DNA of 64,000 nt from the NCBI GenBank assembly GCA_031432545.1, contig JAVKGX010000008.1, positions 1 through 64,000 of the forward strand. The letters are read 5' to 3'. Shown here piece by piece: positions 42,801 to 51,991 of the stretch. This stretch comes from Armatimonadota bacterium (GTDB lineage: Bacteria > Sysuimicrobiota > Sysuimicrobiia > Sysuimicrobiales > Sysuimicrobiaceae). Positions within the stretch are counted from its first letter, which is position 1; every line of letters begins with the position of its first letter. The notes below the pieces were generated by a model. That model ran no database searches, was not told where the DNA came from, and saw only the letters and a program-made list of their open reading frames with translations. The position numbers were made by a program, and so were the translations under genes.

Positions 42801-43610
42801 GTGGCCCTCGACGCCGGCAAGGGTGCCCTGCCTCCGGAGCGGAAGCGGGCGTACGTGCGCGAGATGTTCAGCGAGATCGCGCGGCACTACGACCTGCTCA
42901 ACAACCTCCTGAGCTTCGGTCTGCACAGGCGGTGGAAGCGCCACGCGGCGCGCCTCGCGCGGTTGGTGCCCGGCGGGCGGGCGCTGGACGTCTGCTGCGG
43001 CACCGGCGACCTGGCAGTCCTGCTCCACGAGCGGATCGGTGCGGAGGGGAGGGCGGTGGGCATCGACTTCGCCGCACCGATGGTCCAGATCGCGCGGCAA
43101 CGGTCGGGCGGCCGGGGCCGGATCTGGTTCGTACAGGGCGACGCGGAGTCGCTGCCGCTTCCCGACGCCGCCTTCGATGCGGTCACCGTCGGCTTCGGCG
43201 TCCGCAACGTCGCCCGGCTCGACGTGGCGCTGCGCGAACTGCACCGGGTGCTGCGGCCGGGGGGCCGCGCGGTGATCCTGGAGTTCAGCCGCCCTCGGAA
43301 TGCGCTCTTCCGGGCACTGTACGATTTCTACTCGTACACCGCGATCCCGTGGGTCGGGCGCCGGCTGTCCCACCACCCCGACGCCTACCTCTACCTGCCG
43401 ACGTCCATCCGGCACTGGCCCAACCAGGAGGCGTTCGCGCGCATCCTCGCGGCCGTGGGATTCACCCACGTGCGGTATGAGAACCTCCTGTGGGGGGCTG
43501 TGGCCGTACACGTCGGCGAGAAGGGCACCGTCCCCGGGGAAGTCCAGGAAACGAAAGCGCACCCCGAGAACAAAACCCAAGGCCGCTTGGCGGATCGAGG
43601 TGTACCGTGA
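42801..43610 (+). CDS. menG: Demethylmenaquinone methyltransferase (MenG/UbiE)
   Basis: A 269-residue SAM-dependent C-methyltransferase for the last menaquinone step. Motifs: [36 protein letters not shown] (SAM site), [13 protein letters not shown] and [16 protein letters not shown]. The final 30 residues are an unconserved polar tail. Presence implies menaquinone as a respiratory quinone, matching the oxidase and complex I genes. The stop overlaps the next start. Confidence 0.93.
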   Translation: MALDAGKGALPPERKRAYVREMFSEIARHYDLLNNLLSFGLHRRWKRHAARLARLVPGGRALDVCCGTGDLAVLLHERIGAEGRAVGIDFAAPMVQIARQRSGGRGRIWFVQGDAESLPLPDAAFDAVTVGFGVRNVARLDVALRELHRVLRPGGRAVILEFSRPRNALFRALYDFYSYTAIPWVGRRLSHHPDAYLYLPTSIRHWPNQEAFARILAAVGFTHVRYENLLWGAVAVHVGEKGTVPGEVQETKAHPENKTQGRLADRGVP

Positions 43611-43879
43611 ATGAGTCGGAGAAAACCGGCGTCTACAAGCTCGGCGAAGAACAGCCCGGGGTCTTCGAGATCCTGCTGGAAGTCTACCGAGCACTCCAGG
43701 AGCGGGGCTACAGCCCCAAGGATCAGATCGTCGGCTACCTGATCTCCGGAGACCCGACCTACATCACCAGCCACCGCGGCGCGCGGTCGCTGATCCGCAA
43801 GGTGGAACGCGACCGCATCCTCGAAGAACTCGTGCGATACTACCTCGACAGCCGGCTGCGGCCGGCGGTGGAGCCCTGA
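43607..43879 (+). CDS. IreB-family protein (UPF0297/DUF965)
   Basis: A 90-residue small helical protein. The core [52 protein letters not shown] is strongly like IreB/YrzL, which in Enterococcus is phosphorylated by the IreK kinase and affects cephalosporin resistance. GTG 43607 shares bases with the menG stop (GTGA). It is followed by murA, so a link to wall synthesis is plausible. Confidence 0.9.
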   Translation: MNESEKTGVYKLGEEQPGVFEILLEVYRALQERGYSPKDQIVGYLISGDPTYITSHRGARSLIRKVERDRILEELVRYYLDSRLRPAVEP

Positions 43880-43881
43880 CC

Positions 43882-45165
43882 GTGGACCGGCTGGTGGTGC
43901 GCGGAAGCCGCCCCCTCCACGGAGCGGTGAAGGTCGCGGGCGCGGTCAACACGGTGCTGCCGATCATGGCGGCCGCAGCCCTCGCGCCGGATCTGTCGGT
44001 GATCGAGAACGTACCGCGCTGTCTGGACGTGGAGGTGATGTCCGACATCCTGCGGGCGCTGGGCTGCCGCATCGAGCTGACGCCGGGCGGGCGTCTGGCC
44101 GTAGACGCGCGGAACCTGCAGGGGGTCACCGCTCCTGCCGAACTCTGCGGCCGGATCCGCGGATCCTACTACGCCGCGGGGATCCTGCTCGCCCGTGCCC
44201 GCCGGTTCGAGGTCGGACTCCCGGGCGGCGACTCCATCGGGGGACGTCCGGTCGACTTCCACATCAAGGGCTTCCAGTCCCTGGGGGCCGCGGTCCAGAC
44301 CGAGCACGGATACATGCTCGGCCACGCCCCCCAGCTGCAGGGTACCGAGTTCTTCGTCCCGCGCAAGAGCGTGGGCACCACGATCAACATGATGTTGGCG
44401 GCGTCGTTGGCCCACGGCACCACGGTGCTGCAGAACGCTGCACTCGAACCCGAAGTCACCGACACGGCGGTGTTCTTGAACCTGATGGGAGCCCGCGTGC
44501 GGGGAGCCGGCACGCCGACGATCACGGTCGAGGGCGTGCGGGGGTTGCGCGGCGCCCGATACACGGTCATCCCCGACCGGATCGAGGCCGGGACCTATCT
44601 GATCGCCGGAGCCGCGACCGGGGGGGACGTCGAGGTGGACGGGTTGATCCCCGAGCACGTCACGGCACTGTTGAGCAAACTGAGCGAAGCCGGCTGCGAG
44701 GTCGAAGCCAACACCGACAGCGTCCGGGTCCGGGCTCCCCGGCGACTGCGGGCGGTCGATATCGACACGGCTCCGTTTCCCGGGTTCGCCACCGACCTCC
44801 ACCCGCCGTTCGTTGCGATGCTGACGACCGCCGAGGGTGAGGCCGTCATCCGGGAGACGATCTACGACGGCCGGATGGGTTACGCCTACGAACTCCAGAA
44901 GATGGGGGCCGACATCCGGGTCGAGGGGAACACCGCCTACCTGCGCGGCGTCGACAGGCTCTCCGGGGCGCCCTTGCAGGCACTGGACATCCGGGCGGGG
45001 GCGGCGGTAGTGATCGCGGGGCTGGTCGCCGAGGGCACGACCGAGATCACTGGGCTCGAGCACATCGACCGGAAGTACGAGGGGCTGGAGGACAAACTGC
45101 GGGCCCTCGGCGCGGACGTCCGCCGGGTGTCTCCTTCCGAGGCTGAGCCCGTGGCCGTCGGCTGA
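43882..45165 (+). CDS. murA: UDP-N-acetylglucosamine 1-carboxyvinyltransferase family (MurA-like, atypical active site)
   Basis: A 427-residue inside-out alpha/beta protein of the MurA family (enolpyruvyl transfer to UDP-GlcNAc, first committed step of peptidoglycan). Numbering matches E. coli closely: Asn23 and Asp305 are kept (VNTVLP, FATDLH), DRIEAGTYL is intact, but the usually essential Lys22 is Val and the Cys115 position (LPGGDSIGGRPVDFH) is Asp. The Asp form is known in naturally fosfomycin-resistant species. GTG 43882. Confidence 0.88.
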   Translation: MDRLVVRGSRPLHGAVKVAGAVNTVLPIMAAAALAPDLSVIENVPRCLDVEVMSDILRALGCRIELTPGGRLAVDARNLQGVTAPAELCGRIRGSYYAAGILLARARRFEVGLPGGDSIGGRPVDFHIKGFQSLGAAVQTEHGYMLGHAPQLQGTEFFVPRKSVGTTINMMLAASLAHGTTVLQNAALEPEVTDTAVFLNLMGARVRGAGTPTITVEGVRGLRGARYTVIPDRIEAGTYLIAGAATGGDVEVDGLIPEHVTALLSKLSEAGCEVEANTDSVRVRAPRRLRAVDIDTAPFPGFATDLHPPFVAMLTTAEGEAVIRETIYDGRMGYAYELQKMGADIRVEGNTAYLRGVDRLSGAPLQALDIRAGAAVVIAGLVAEGTTEITGLEHIDRKYEGLEDKLRALGADVRRVSPSEAEPVAVG

Positions 45166-45168
45166 CCC

Positions 45169-45245
45169 CCGGTGCCAGGCACGCGGGCGGGGGAAGGATG
45201 GGGGCGGCGGCGGGCCGGTCCGGCGGCCGTCCCGGTGCCAGGCAC
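45169..45245. repeat. Two copies of a 14-bp element with palindromic core
   Basis: CCGGTGCCAGGCAC occurs at 45169-45182 and 45232-45245, 63 bases apart, in the murA-nuoB gap. Its core GTGCCAGGCAC is an inverted repeat around a central A. Similar short GTGCCAGGCAC elements are scattered in some Firmicutes genomes. Confidence 0.7.
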
Positions 45246-45256
45246 TCGGCGTCGAC

Positions 45257-45286
45257 TTGAGCCGGTTTGAGCGTCTGTGAGAGAAT
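45257..45286 (+). promoter_or_regulatory. Possible promoter for the nuoBDIC cluster
   Basis: TTGAGC at 45257-45262 and GAGAAT at 45281-45286, spacer 18 bases. Both boxes are imperfect. Confidence 0.35.
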
Positions 45287-45357
45287 CACCGTGGCAGGAT
45301 CCCGCGTGAAGCGGGCGGTCCGGCGACTTCCCGGAACCTTCAATCCAGGAGCGTGGC

Positions 45358-45942
45358 GTGTCTTCGGGCGGTCCTGAAGTCACACAGGTAGCGCACGTCC
45401 CGGTGGAGGGCACCAAGATCGCTCCCATCGAACAGGTGGCGGACGTCATCCAGAAGTTCCCCGGCGGTGAGATCCTGCTGACCACGATCGAGAACGTTCT
45501 GAACTGGGCGCGTGCGGCGTCGCTTTGGCCACTGACGTTCGGGCTGGCATGCTGCGCGATGGAGATGATGCAGGCGATGGGCACCCGGTTCGACCTGGAC
45601 CGGATGGGGGTCATCCCGCGGGCGACGCCGCGTCAGGCGGATCTCATCATCGTCGCCGGGCGCTGCACAATCAAGATGGCGCCGGTCGTGCGTCGGCTGT
45701 GGGAGCAGATGCCTGAGCCCAAGTACGTGATCAGCATGGGCAGCTGCGCGACCTGCGGAGGGCCTTTCTATTACGACAACTACTCCATCGTGAAGGGCAT
45801 CGACACGGTGATCCCAGTAGACGTCTACGTGCCCGGGTGTCCACCTCGGCCCGAGGCGCTCATCGAGGGCGTGCTGAAACTGCAAGAAAAGATCCGCAAG
45901 GAACGCCGCCTCCTCCGCCGCACGGTGGCGTCCGGCGCATAG
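45358..45942 (+). CDS. nuoB: NADH-quinone oxidoreductase subunit B
   Basis: A 194-residue subunit carrying the terminal 4Fe-4S cluster N2. Ligands: LACCAMEMM (adjacent cysteines), GSCATCGG and VPGCPPRPE, with GRCTIKMAP between. GTG 45358 with CAGGAG upstream. First gene of a B-D-I-C set. Confidence 0.95.
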   Translation: MSSGGPEVTQVAHVPVEGTKIAPIEQVADVIQKFPGGEILLTTIENVLNWARAASLWPLTFGLACCAMEMMQAMGTRFDLDRMGVIPRATPRQADLIIVAGRCTIKMAPVVRRLWEQMPEPKYVISMGSCATCGGPFYYDNYSIVKGIDTVIPVDVYVPGCPPRPEALIEGVLKLQEKIRKERRLLRRTVASGA

Positions 45943-45947
45943 GCGCG

Positions 45948-47060
45948 ATGGCGAAGACCCTACGTACGGAGGAACTGATCCTCAATATGGGTCCCCAGCA
46001 CCCGAGCACGCACGGCGTGCTGCGGCTCATTGTGACCCTCGACGGCGAGAACATTGTCGAGGCGGTACCCGACATCGGCTACCTGCACTCGTCCGTCGAG
46101 AAGATGATGGAGCACCGCAACTACACACAGAACATCGCGCTGGCTGACCGTGGCATGGACTACCTGGCCGCCTTGGTGAACGAGATGGCCATCCTACGGG
46201 CGGTGGAGACGCTTGCGGACGTCCCGGTGCCGGACCGGGCGCGCTACATCCGCACGATCTTCATGGAGCTGCAGCGTCTGGCCAGCCACCTGCTGTGGCT
46301 AGGGACTTACGGGATCGACCTGGGCGCGTTCACCGCGTTCTTGTGGTGCATGCGTGAGCGGGAGATCGTCATGGATCTCTTCGAGTCGGTGACCGGGGGA
46401 AGGTTGCACCACGTCTATTTCCGGCCGGGTGGGGTGAACGAGGACCTGCCCACGGGGTGGACGGACCGGTGCCGGGAGTTCTGTCAGTACTTCCTCAACC
46501 GCCTCGACGAGTACCACAAACTGCTGACCGGCAACCCGATCTGGCAGATGCGGACCCAGGGGATCGGTGTGCTGACCCGCGAGCAGGCCATCGCGTTCGG
46601 TGCGTGTGGCCCGGTGGCCCGCGCCTCCGGGCTGCAGTGGGACGTTCGCAAGAGTCACCCCTATGAGATGTACGATCGGGTCGAGTTCCAGGTGCCCGTG
46701 TACACCGAGGGCGACTGCTACGCGCGCTATCTGGTTCGCATGGACGAGATGCGGGAGGCGACGAAGATCATCCTACAGTGTCTCGACCAACTCCCCGACG
46801 GGGACTTTCGGGCTCCCCGCGTGTCGTTGAATCTTAAGGCGCCGCCGGGCGAAGTCTACACGCGCGTGGAGTCACCGCGCGGCGACCTGGGCATCTACCT
46901 GGTCAGCACCGGGGGCGAGTTCCCGTGGCGGGTGAAGATCCGCGCTCCGTCGTTCGTGAACCTGCACGCGCTCACCGAGATGATGCGCGGATGGAAGGTG
47001 GCCGACATCATCTCGATTCTTGGCAGCATCGACATCGTGCTTGCGGACGTGGATCGCTGA
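45948..47060 (+). CDS. nuoD: NADH-quinone oxidoreductase subunit D
   Basis: A 370-residue 49-kDa-type subunit forming the quinone site with NuoB. Motifs: LNMGPQHPSTHGVLRL, DIGYLHSSVEKMMEHRNYTQNI, ADRGMDYLAALVNEM and SILGSIDIVLADVDR at the C terminus. It is separate from NuoC, which comes later. Confidence 0.96.
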   Translation: MAKTLRTEELILNMGPQHPSTHGVLRLIVTLDGENIVEAVPDIGYLHSSVEKMMEHRNYTQNIALADRGMDYLAALVNEMAILRAVETLADVPVPDRARYIRTIFMELQRLASHLLWLGTYGIDLGAFTAFLWCMREREIVMDLFESVTGGRLHHVYFRPGGVNEDLPTGWTDRCREFCQYFLNRLDEYHKLLTGNPIWQMRTQGIGVLTREQAIAFGACGPVARASGLQWDVRKSHPYEMYDRVEFQVPVYTEGDCYARYLVRMDEMREATKIILQCLDQLPDGDFRAPRVSLNLKAPPGEVYTRVESPRGDLGIYLVSTGGEFPWRVKIRAPSFVNLHALTEMMRGWKVADIISILGSIDIVLADVDR

Positions 47061-47100
47061 GGCATCCGCTCACGACGTCGACGGTTTCTCGGAGGTCTCG

Positions 47101-47565
47101 ATGGCGCAACTGGTGAGGAAAGCGGCCGCGGCCGTTACCGGTCTGGTGACCGGATTGGGGGTCACGCTGCAGAACATCGTGCGCCCCAAGGTCACGGTGA
47201 TGTACCCGATCGAGAAGTCGAACGTGTCGCCGCGGTGGCACGGGCTGCTGGCTCTGCCGATCGACACCGAGACGGGCAACGACAAGTGCATCATCTGCTT
47301 CCAGTGTGAGCGTATCTGCCCCAGTCGCTGCATCCACATCGAGGCGCAGGGCAAGGGCAGGGACCGGGTACTGACACGGTTCGACATCGAGATGGACAAG
47401 TGCCAGTACTGCGGGTTGTGCGTGGAGGTCTGTCCGACCGAGGCCATCGTTTTCATCCCGCACTACGAGGGGAGCACCTACAACCGGGCGAACTTGCTCT
47501 ACGACCTCGAAGACCTGCACCGCGCCGCGCCCAAGGAACCGGTCGCGAGGGGAATCGTGGGATGA
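47101..47565 (+). CDS. nuoI: NADH-quinone oxidoreductase subunit I
   Basis: A 154-residue ferredoxin-type subunit with two 4Fe-4S sites: CIICFQCERICP and CQYCGLCVEVCP. An N-terminal helix (TGLGVTLQNIVRPKVTV) contacts the membrane. GGAGGTCTCG precedes the ATG. The stop overlaps the nuoC start (ATGA). Confidence 0.95.
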   Translation: MAQLVRKAAAAVTGLVTGLGVTLQNIVRPKVTVMYPIEKSNVSPRWHGLLALPIDTETGNDKCIICFQCERICPSRCIHIEAQGKGRDRVLTRFDIEMDKCQYCGLCVEVCPTEAIVFIPHYEGSTYNRANLLYDLEDLHRAAPKEPVARGIVG

Positions 47566-48254
47566 TCGGGACGAGCAGGAACCCCGCAGGCGGTCACTTC
47601 CCCGACGAACTCGTCAACAGGCTGCGGGAACGGTTCCCACAGGTCCGCGACGCCGCCCAGGCGGCTAGGGAAGCGCTGGAAGCGTTCGAGCGTGAGCAAG
47701 CGGAAAAGCAGCGGCAGTACCAGGAGGAGGTCGAGCGGGCCAAGGCGGAGGGGAAACCCGCTCCCCGCCCGCCGCGCAGGGAGGAGCCGCAGGTCCCGCG
47801 TTACAAGACACCGACGCTCGAAGTCCCACGTGAGATCTTCAAGGAGATCATGCGTTTCTTGCGGGACGACCCCGCGTCCCGCATGGACTACCTTTCCTTC
47901 GCAAGCGCCATCGACTGGAAGGACCGGATGGAGTGCACCTACCACCTGTGGTCCACGGAGCACAACCACGAGGTGCTGATCAAGGTTCCGGTGGATCGGG
48001 ACGAACCGCGTATCCCCACGGTCAGCGACCTGTGGATCACTGCGGAGTGGCACGAGCGGGAGACCTACGACCTGTTTGGCGTCGTCTACGAAGGCCATCC
48101 GGATCTGCGCCGCATCATGATGACGGACGACTGGAAGGGTCACCCGCTGCGCAAGGATTACGTCTACGAAGAGCCGGAGTGGCTGGTCCAGATCGCCAAG
48201 ATCCGGCAGGGCGAGGTCGCCGGCATCGAGACGCCTATCGGCGAGCGCGCCTGA
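47562..48254 (+). CDS. nuoC: NADH-quinone oxidoreductase subunit C, with N-terminal coiled coil
   Basis: A 230-residue 30-kDa-type subunit. The C-terminal two thirds is the family domain, ending WHERETYDLFGVVYEGHPDLRRIMMTDDWKGHPLRKDY, the signature. Residues about 28-75 are a Glu/Gln/Lys-rich helix (AREALEAFEREQAEKQRQYQ) plus a proline-rich linker, not usual in NuoC. Its position after nuoI instead of between B and D is unusual. Confidence 0.94.
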   Translation: MIGTSRNPAGGHFPDELVNRLRERFPQVRDAAQAAREALEAFEREQAEKQRQYQEEVERAKAEGKPAPRPPRREEPQVPRYKTPTLEVPREIFKEIMRFLRDDPASRMDYLSFASAIDWKDRMECTYHLWSTEHNHEVLIKVPVDRDEPRIPTVSDLWITAEWHERETYDLFGVVYEGHPDLRRIMMTDDWKGHPLRKDYVYEEPEWLVQIAKIRQGEVAGIETPIGERA

Positions 48255-48519
48255 CGCACGGCCTCGGCGCCGCATCGCCCAGCCCCTCCGACAAGATTGA
48301 GACGTTCACCTCCTGGGCATCGGTTCGTTTTCGGTCCCCTCTGGGTTGCTCGACGGACGACGAACCCTGCGTTCCGCAGTCCTCGGCGCACGCTCGCTGC
48401 GCACCCCACCCCGGACGCGTGCGGCGACGTAACCCCGAAGTCCTCGGCTGAGAAGTCGAAGCCGGATCTTTACACAGTTGCCGCACGGTAGGAGTAAGCT
48501 TGCGGTAGGAGGCCGTCGC

Positions 48520-50187
48520 ATGCGCCCGTCCGGGGTGAGGTTCGTTTACGGCGTGGTCCTGGGCCTGACAGGTTTCGGCGGATTCACGATCGGATCCGCA
48601 CCGTGGGGAGTCCCCTTGTGGCTGCGCGACGCGCTGGGGGTTCGCATCCCGGTGGAATTGCTGGGCGAGCGGATGTTTCGCATGCTGCCCCCCGTGTGGT
48701 TCTCGATCCTCGTGAATGCGTTCGAGGATTTCGGCCGCCGCCACTTCGGCATCGAGCACTTCGGCAAGCTCTTCGCGCTGATGTCGGCGAACCTGGTCAT
48801 CGCGGGGATCGCAGGAGCCGGCGCGCTTGCGGCGCACGGCGTGCTCGCGGCGCGGGGCTTGCGGGGTCTGCGGGCCGGTGCGCTCGTCGCGGCAGCCGCA
48901 TGGCTCGCGTGGGGCGTCGTCCTGGTACCGCTGTTCGGAGGCGGTTGGATGGGCACGGGTGCAGGACCCGTACCGTCGGTGTGGGCGATGCTGCTGGCCG
49001 GGAGCGCGCTGTACGGTATCGGCATCGGCTATCTGGTGGCGGGAAAGCCCTCACCTCGGCGCGCCCCTCCGACGGAGCCAACGCCGCCGGGTCGTGGCCT
49101 CCAACAGGGAAGGGCCGGTGGACAGGGGGGACAGCCACCGTTCCGCGCAGCAACCGCGGACGGCGACGAGCGCGTGAGCCGGCGTGAAATCCTGACCCGA
49201 TGCCTTGCTATCGTCGGTGGGCTGGCCGCCGGGTCGGCGCTCGCGACGTGGTTGTCCCATCTCGTCTCGCACACGGCGGCGTGGGCGCAGTCGGTGATCT
49301 CACGGATCCAGGGGATCCCACCCGAGATCACACCGAACGACCGCTTCTACACGGTGAGCAAGAACTTCTTCGACCCCGACGTCAACATCCGGAACTGGAC
49401 ACTGGAGGTCTCCGGGCTGGTAGAAAACCCGCTGCGCCTGACGATCGACGACCTCAAGAGCCTTCCGACGTTTTCTCGCCCCCATACGTTTGCGTGCATC
49501 AGCAACCCCGTTGGCGGCGACCTGATCGGCAACACGATCTGGAAGGGCGTTCGGGTTCGCGATCTCCTCTCTCGCGCGAGGCCCAAGCGGGAGGCGCACA
49601 AGGTGGTCTTTCGATCCGCAGACGGCTACCACACGGCCGTGCCGCTCGCGGACCTGATGGAACCCGACGCGTTCTTGGCGTACGAGATGAACGGCGGGAT
49701 CTTGCCCCGCAAGCACGGGTTTCCGCTACGCGCGGTGATTCCGGGACTGTTCGGGATGAAGAATCCCAAGTGGATCACGAAACTGGAACTGACCGACAAG
49801 GACCATGTCGGGTATTGGGAGGCGCAGGGCTGGTCGGACGAAGCCGTCGTGAAGACCATGTCCAAGTTCACGACCCCGACCCACGGGGCATCCCTCCCGG
49901 CGGGTCCGATCGGTGTCGGCGGGGTCGCGTACGCGGGCGACCGCGGAATCTCGATGGTGGAGGTAAGCTTCGACGACGGCAGGACGTGGCGGCGCGCCGA
50001 GGTGAAGCCGGCCATGGGCAAGCACTCCTGGGTACTGTGGGGAGTGTTCTGGGACGCGAAGCCGGGCCGCTACACGTTGAAGGTTCGCGCACGCGACGGC
50101 GTCGGCACCCTCCAGGAAGCGAAGGTCTCTCCGCCGTTGCCCGACGGGGCCACGGGCTACCACACGATCCGCGTGACGGTTCGCTAG
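48520..50187 (+). CDS. Membrane-anchored molybdopterin oxidoreductase, sulfite-oxidase fold
   Basis: A 555-residue protein in two parts. Residues 1-170 hold about four membrane spans. A linker leads to SRREILTRCLAIVGG, a Tat-like twin-arginine anchor near residue 225. Then comes a sulfite-oxidase-type Moco domain (WTLEVSGLVENPLRL, TFACISNP with the probable Mo-ligand Cys326, GFPLRAVIPGLFGMKNPKWI) and the C-terminal dimerisation domain (ISMVEVSFDDGRTWRRAE). Substrate is unknown; sulfite is one option. ATG 48520 has TAGGAGG upstream. Confidence 0.88.
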   Translation: MRPSGVRFVYGVVLGLTGFGGFTIGSAPWGVPLWLRDALGVRIPVELLGERMFRMLPPVWFSILVNAFEDFGRRHFGIEHFGKLFALMSANLVIAGIAGAGALAAHGVLAARGLRGLRAGALVAAAAWLAWGVVLVPLFGGGWMGTGAGPVPSVWAMLLAGSALYGIGIGYLVAGKPSPRRAPPTEPTPPGRGLQQGRAGGQGGQPPFRAATADGDERVSRREILTRCLAIVGGLAAGSALATWLSHLVSHTAAWAQSVISRIQGIPPEITPNDRFYTVSKNFFDPDVNIRNWTLEVSGLVENPLRLTIDDLKSLPTFSRPHTFACISNPVGGDLIGNTIWKGVRVRDLLSRARPKREAHKVVFRSADGYHTAVPLADLMEPDAFLAYEMNGGILPRKHGFPLRAVIPGLFGMKNPKWITKLELTDKDHVGYWEAQGWSDEAVVKTMSKFTTPTHGASLPAGPIGVGGVAYAGDRGISMVEVSFDDGRTWRRAEVKPAMGKHSWVLWGVFWDAKPGRYTLKVRARDGVGTLQEAKVSPPLPDGATGYHTIRVTVR

Positions 50188-50282
50188 GGAGTACCGAGGG
50201 GAGGCGCCGGCCCGATATCGTGCTTCGGGTACGTGATACGCTAGATTGGCGCCCCTGGCTGGGTCGCTGCGGTGGACAGGCG

Positions 50283-51224
50283 ATGGCGGATCTGAGTCGG
50301 TTGCGGGGTTCGATCGTCCCCCTCGTGACGCCCTTCCGAGACGGGCGTGTAGACGAGGAGGCGTTGCGCGCTCTCATCGAGTGGCAGATCGCGTCCGGCA
50401 GCCACGGGATCTCAGTCACGGGCACGACCGGGGAGCCGACATCGCTGGTGGTCGAAGAACGCGAACGGGTGATCGAGATCGCGGTGCGGACGTCGGCAGG
50501 GCGGGTTCCCGTCGTGCCGGGAACGGGTTCGAACAACCACGAGGAGACGCTGCGATTGACCGCCCACGCCGAGCGCCTCGGAGCCGATGCCGTCCTCGTC
50601 ATCGTCCCCTACCACGTGCGCCCGACCCAACGTGGACTGTACGAGCATTTCCGGACCGTGGCCAGGTCCACCCGGCTGCCGGTGATCGTCTACAACATCC
50701 CGGGCCGTACGGCCGTCAACCTGGAGGTCGAGACGCTGGCGCGCCTGCGACGGGATTGCGACAACATCGTCGGGGTGAAGGAGTCGAACAAGGATTTCGA
50801 GCACGTCAACCGCGTCCTGCTGCGCTGCGGGCGTGACTTCCTCCTTTTCAGCGGCATCGAGCTGCTCTGCTATCCGATGCTGACGATCGGCGGCTCCGGG
50901 TTCATCAGCGCGACGGCGAATCTGGTGCCGGATCGCGTCGCCCGGATGTACGAGCTGTGGCAGGAAGGTGACTGGCGGGCCGCTTTGGATCTGCACTACG
51001 AATTGATGCCGCTCAATGACGTGCTGTTCGTCGAGACCAACCCCGGTCCCGTGAAGTACGCTCTGAGCCTGCTCGGCCGCATCGCGCCCGAGATCCGGCT
51101 CCCGCTGGTCATGCCCTCAGAGGAGAACCGCGGGAGGATTCGGGATGCGCTGCGCGCTTACGGGCTGCTGGGGGATCCTGTAGCCCCCCACTGGCCATCC
51201 GCCGCGCAACACCGATCGTCATGA
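50283..51224 (+). CDS. DapA/NAL-family class I aldolase, probably of the hpa pathway
   Basis: A 313-residue dihydrodipicolinate-synthase-family protein. Schiff-base Lys166 lies in GVKESNK, Tyr137 in VYNIPGRT, and the Thr pair in GTTGE. True DapA is possible, but the gene overlaps hpaG by four bases and leads the hydroxyphenylacetate operon, so cleavage of the 4-hydroxy-2-oxoheptanedioate intermediate, normally done by HpaI, is the likelier role (inference). A possible -10, TAGATT, is at 50242-50247. Confidence 0.85.
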   Translation: MADLSRLRGSIVPLVTPFRDGRVDEEALRALIEWQIASGSHGISVTGTTGEPTSLVVEERERVIEIAVRTSAGRVPVVPGTGSNNHEETLRLTAHAERLGADAVLVIVPYHVRPTQRGLYEHFRTVARSTRLPVIVYNIPGRTAVNLEVETLARLRRDCDNIVGVKESNKDFEHVNRVLLRCGRDFLLFSGIELLCYPMLTIGGSGFISATANLVPDRVARMYELWQEGDWRAALDLHYELMPLNDVLFVETNPGPVKYALSLLGRIAPEIRLPLVMPSEENRGRIRDALRAYGLLGDPVAPHWPSAAQHRSS

Positions 51225-51991
51225 AGCAGGTCCGCTTCGCGACCGAGGGCACGGTTCACGTCGGGGAGTTGCGCGACGGGTTGCTGTTCGACCGTGGAGG
51301 CCGCGCCTACGACCCGGACGCGGTGGTGTGGCTGCCGCCGGTGGTGCCGACGAAGGTGGTCGGGCTGGCACTGAACTACGCCGACCACGCGGTCGAACTC
51401 GGGATGACTCCGCCCGAAGAGCCGGCACTGTTCTTCAAGCCGCTCTCGGCGCTGATCGGGCATCGCGCGCCCGTCGTCTACCCGTCTGGGGTCGAGTACC
51501 TGCACTACGAGGTCGAGCTGGCAGTCGTGATCGGCCGCACGTGCCGGCGCGTCCGGGCCGCCGACGCGTACGAGGTCGTCCGCGGGTACACGATCTTCAA
51601 CGACGTGACCGCGAGGGATTTCGTCCGGAACTTCTACCGCCCCCCGGTGCGCGCGAAGGGATACGATACCTTCGGACCGGTCGGCCCGTGGGTCGTCGAG
51701 GGGGAGATCGGGGATCCGCACCGCTTGACGCTGCGGGCGTACGTGAACGGTGAGCTGCGCCAGGAGGGCACGACCGCCCAACTGATCCACCGCGTTCCCG
51801 ATCTGGTGGAGTTCATCTCCTCGATCATGACGCTCGAACCGGACGACCTCATCCTGACGGGTACACCGAAGGGGATCTCGCACGTCCGTCCAGGGGACGT
51901 GATGCGGATGGAGATCGAGGGGATCGGGGTCCTCGAGAACCGCGTGATCTCCGAGGAAGACGCGCAGGGCCCAGTGAGGAGGACCGCTTGA
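51221..51991 (+). CDS. hpaG: Fumarylacetoacetate hydrolase-family protein (HpaG-like)
   Basis: A 256-residue FAH-fold enzyme. Metal-site segments: YLHYEVELAVVIGR, YTIFNDVTARDFV, and the late GTPKGISHVRPGDVMRMEIEGIGVLEN. In the homoprotocatechuate pathway HpaG decarboxylates and isomerises the ring-cleavage product; here it is a single-domain form. ATG shares bases with the previous stop and its own stop overlaps the next start. Confidence 0.88.
   Translation: MKQVRFATEGTVHVGELRDGLLFDRGGRAYDPDAVVWLPPVVPTKVVGLALNYADHAVELGMTPPEEPALFFKPLSALIGHRAPVVYPSGVEYLHYEVELAVVIGRTCRRVRAADAYEVVRGYTIFNDVTARDFVRNFYRPPVRAKGYDTFGPVGPWVVEGEIGDPHRLTLRAYVNGELRQEGTTAQLIHRVPDLVEFISSIMTLEPDDLILTGTPKGISHVRPGDVMRMEIEGIGVLENRVISEEDAQGPVRRTA

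Noticed and set aside
45837-45947. An upstream extension of nuoD overlapping nuoB
   Set aside because: The extra residues match only nuoB in another frame; ATG 45948 gives the family N terminus.
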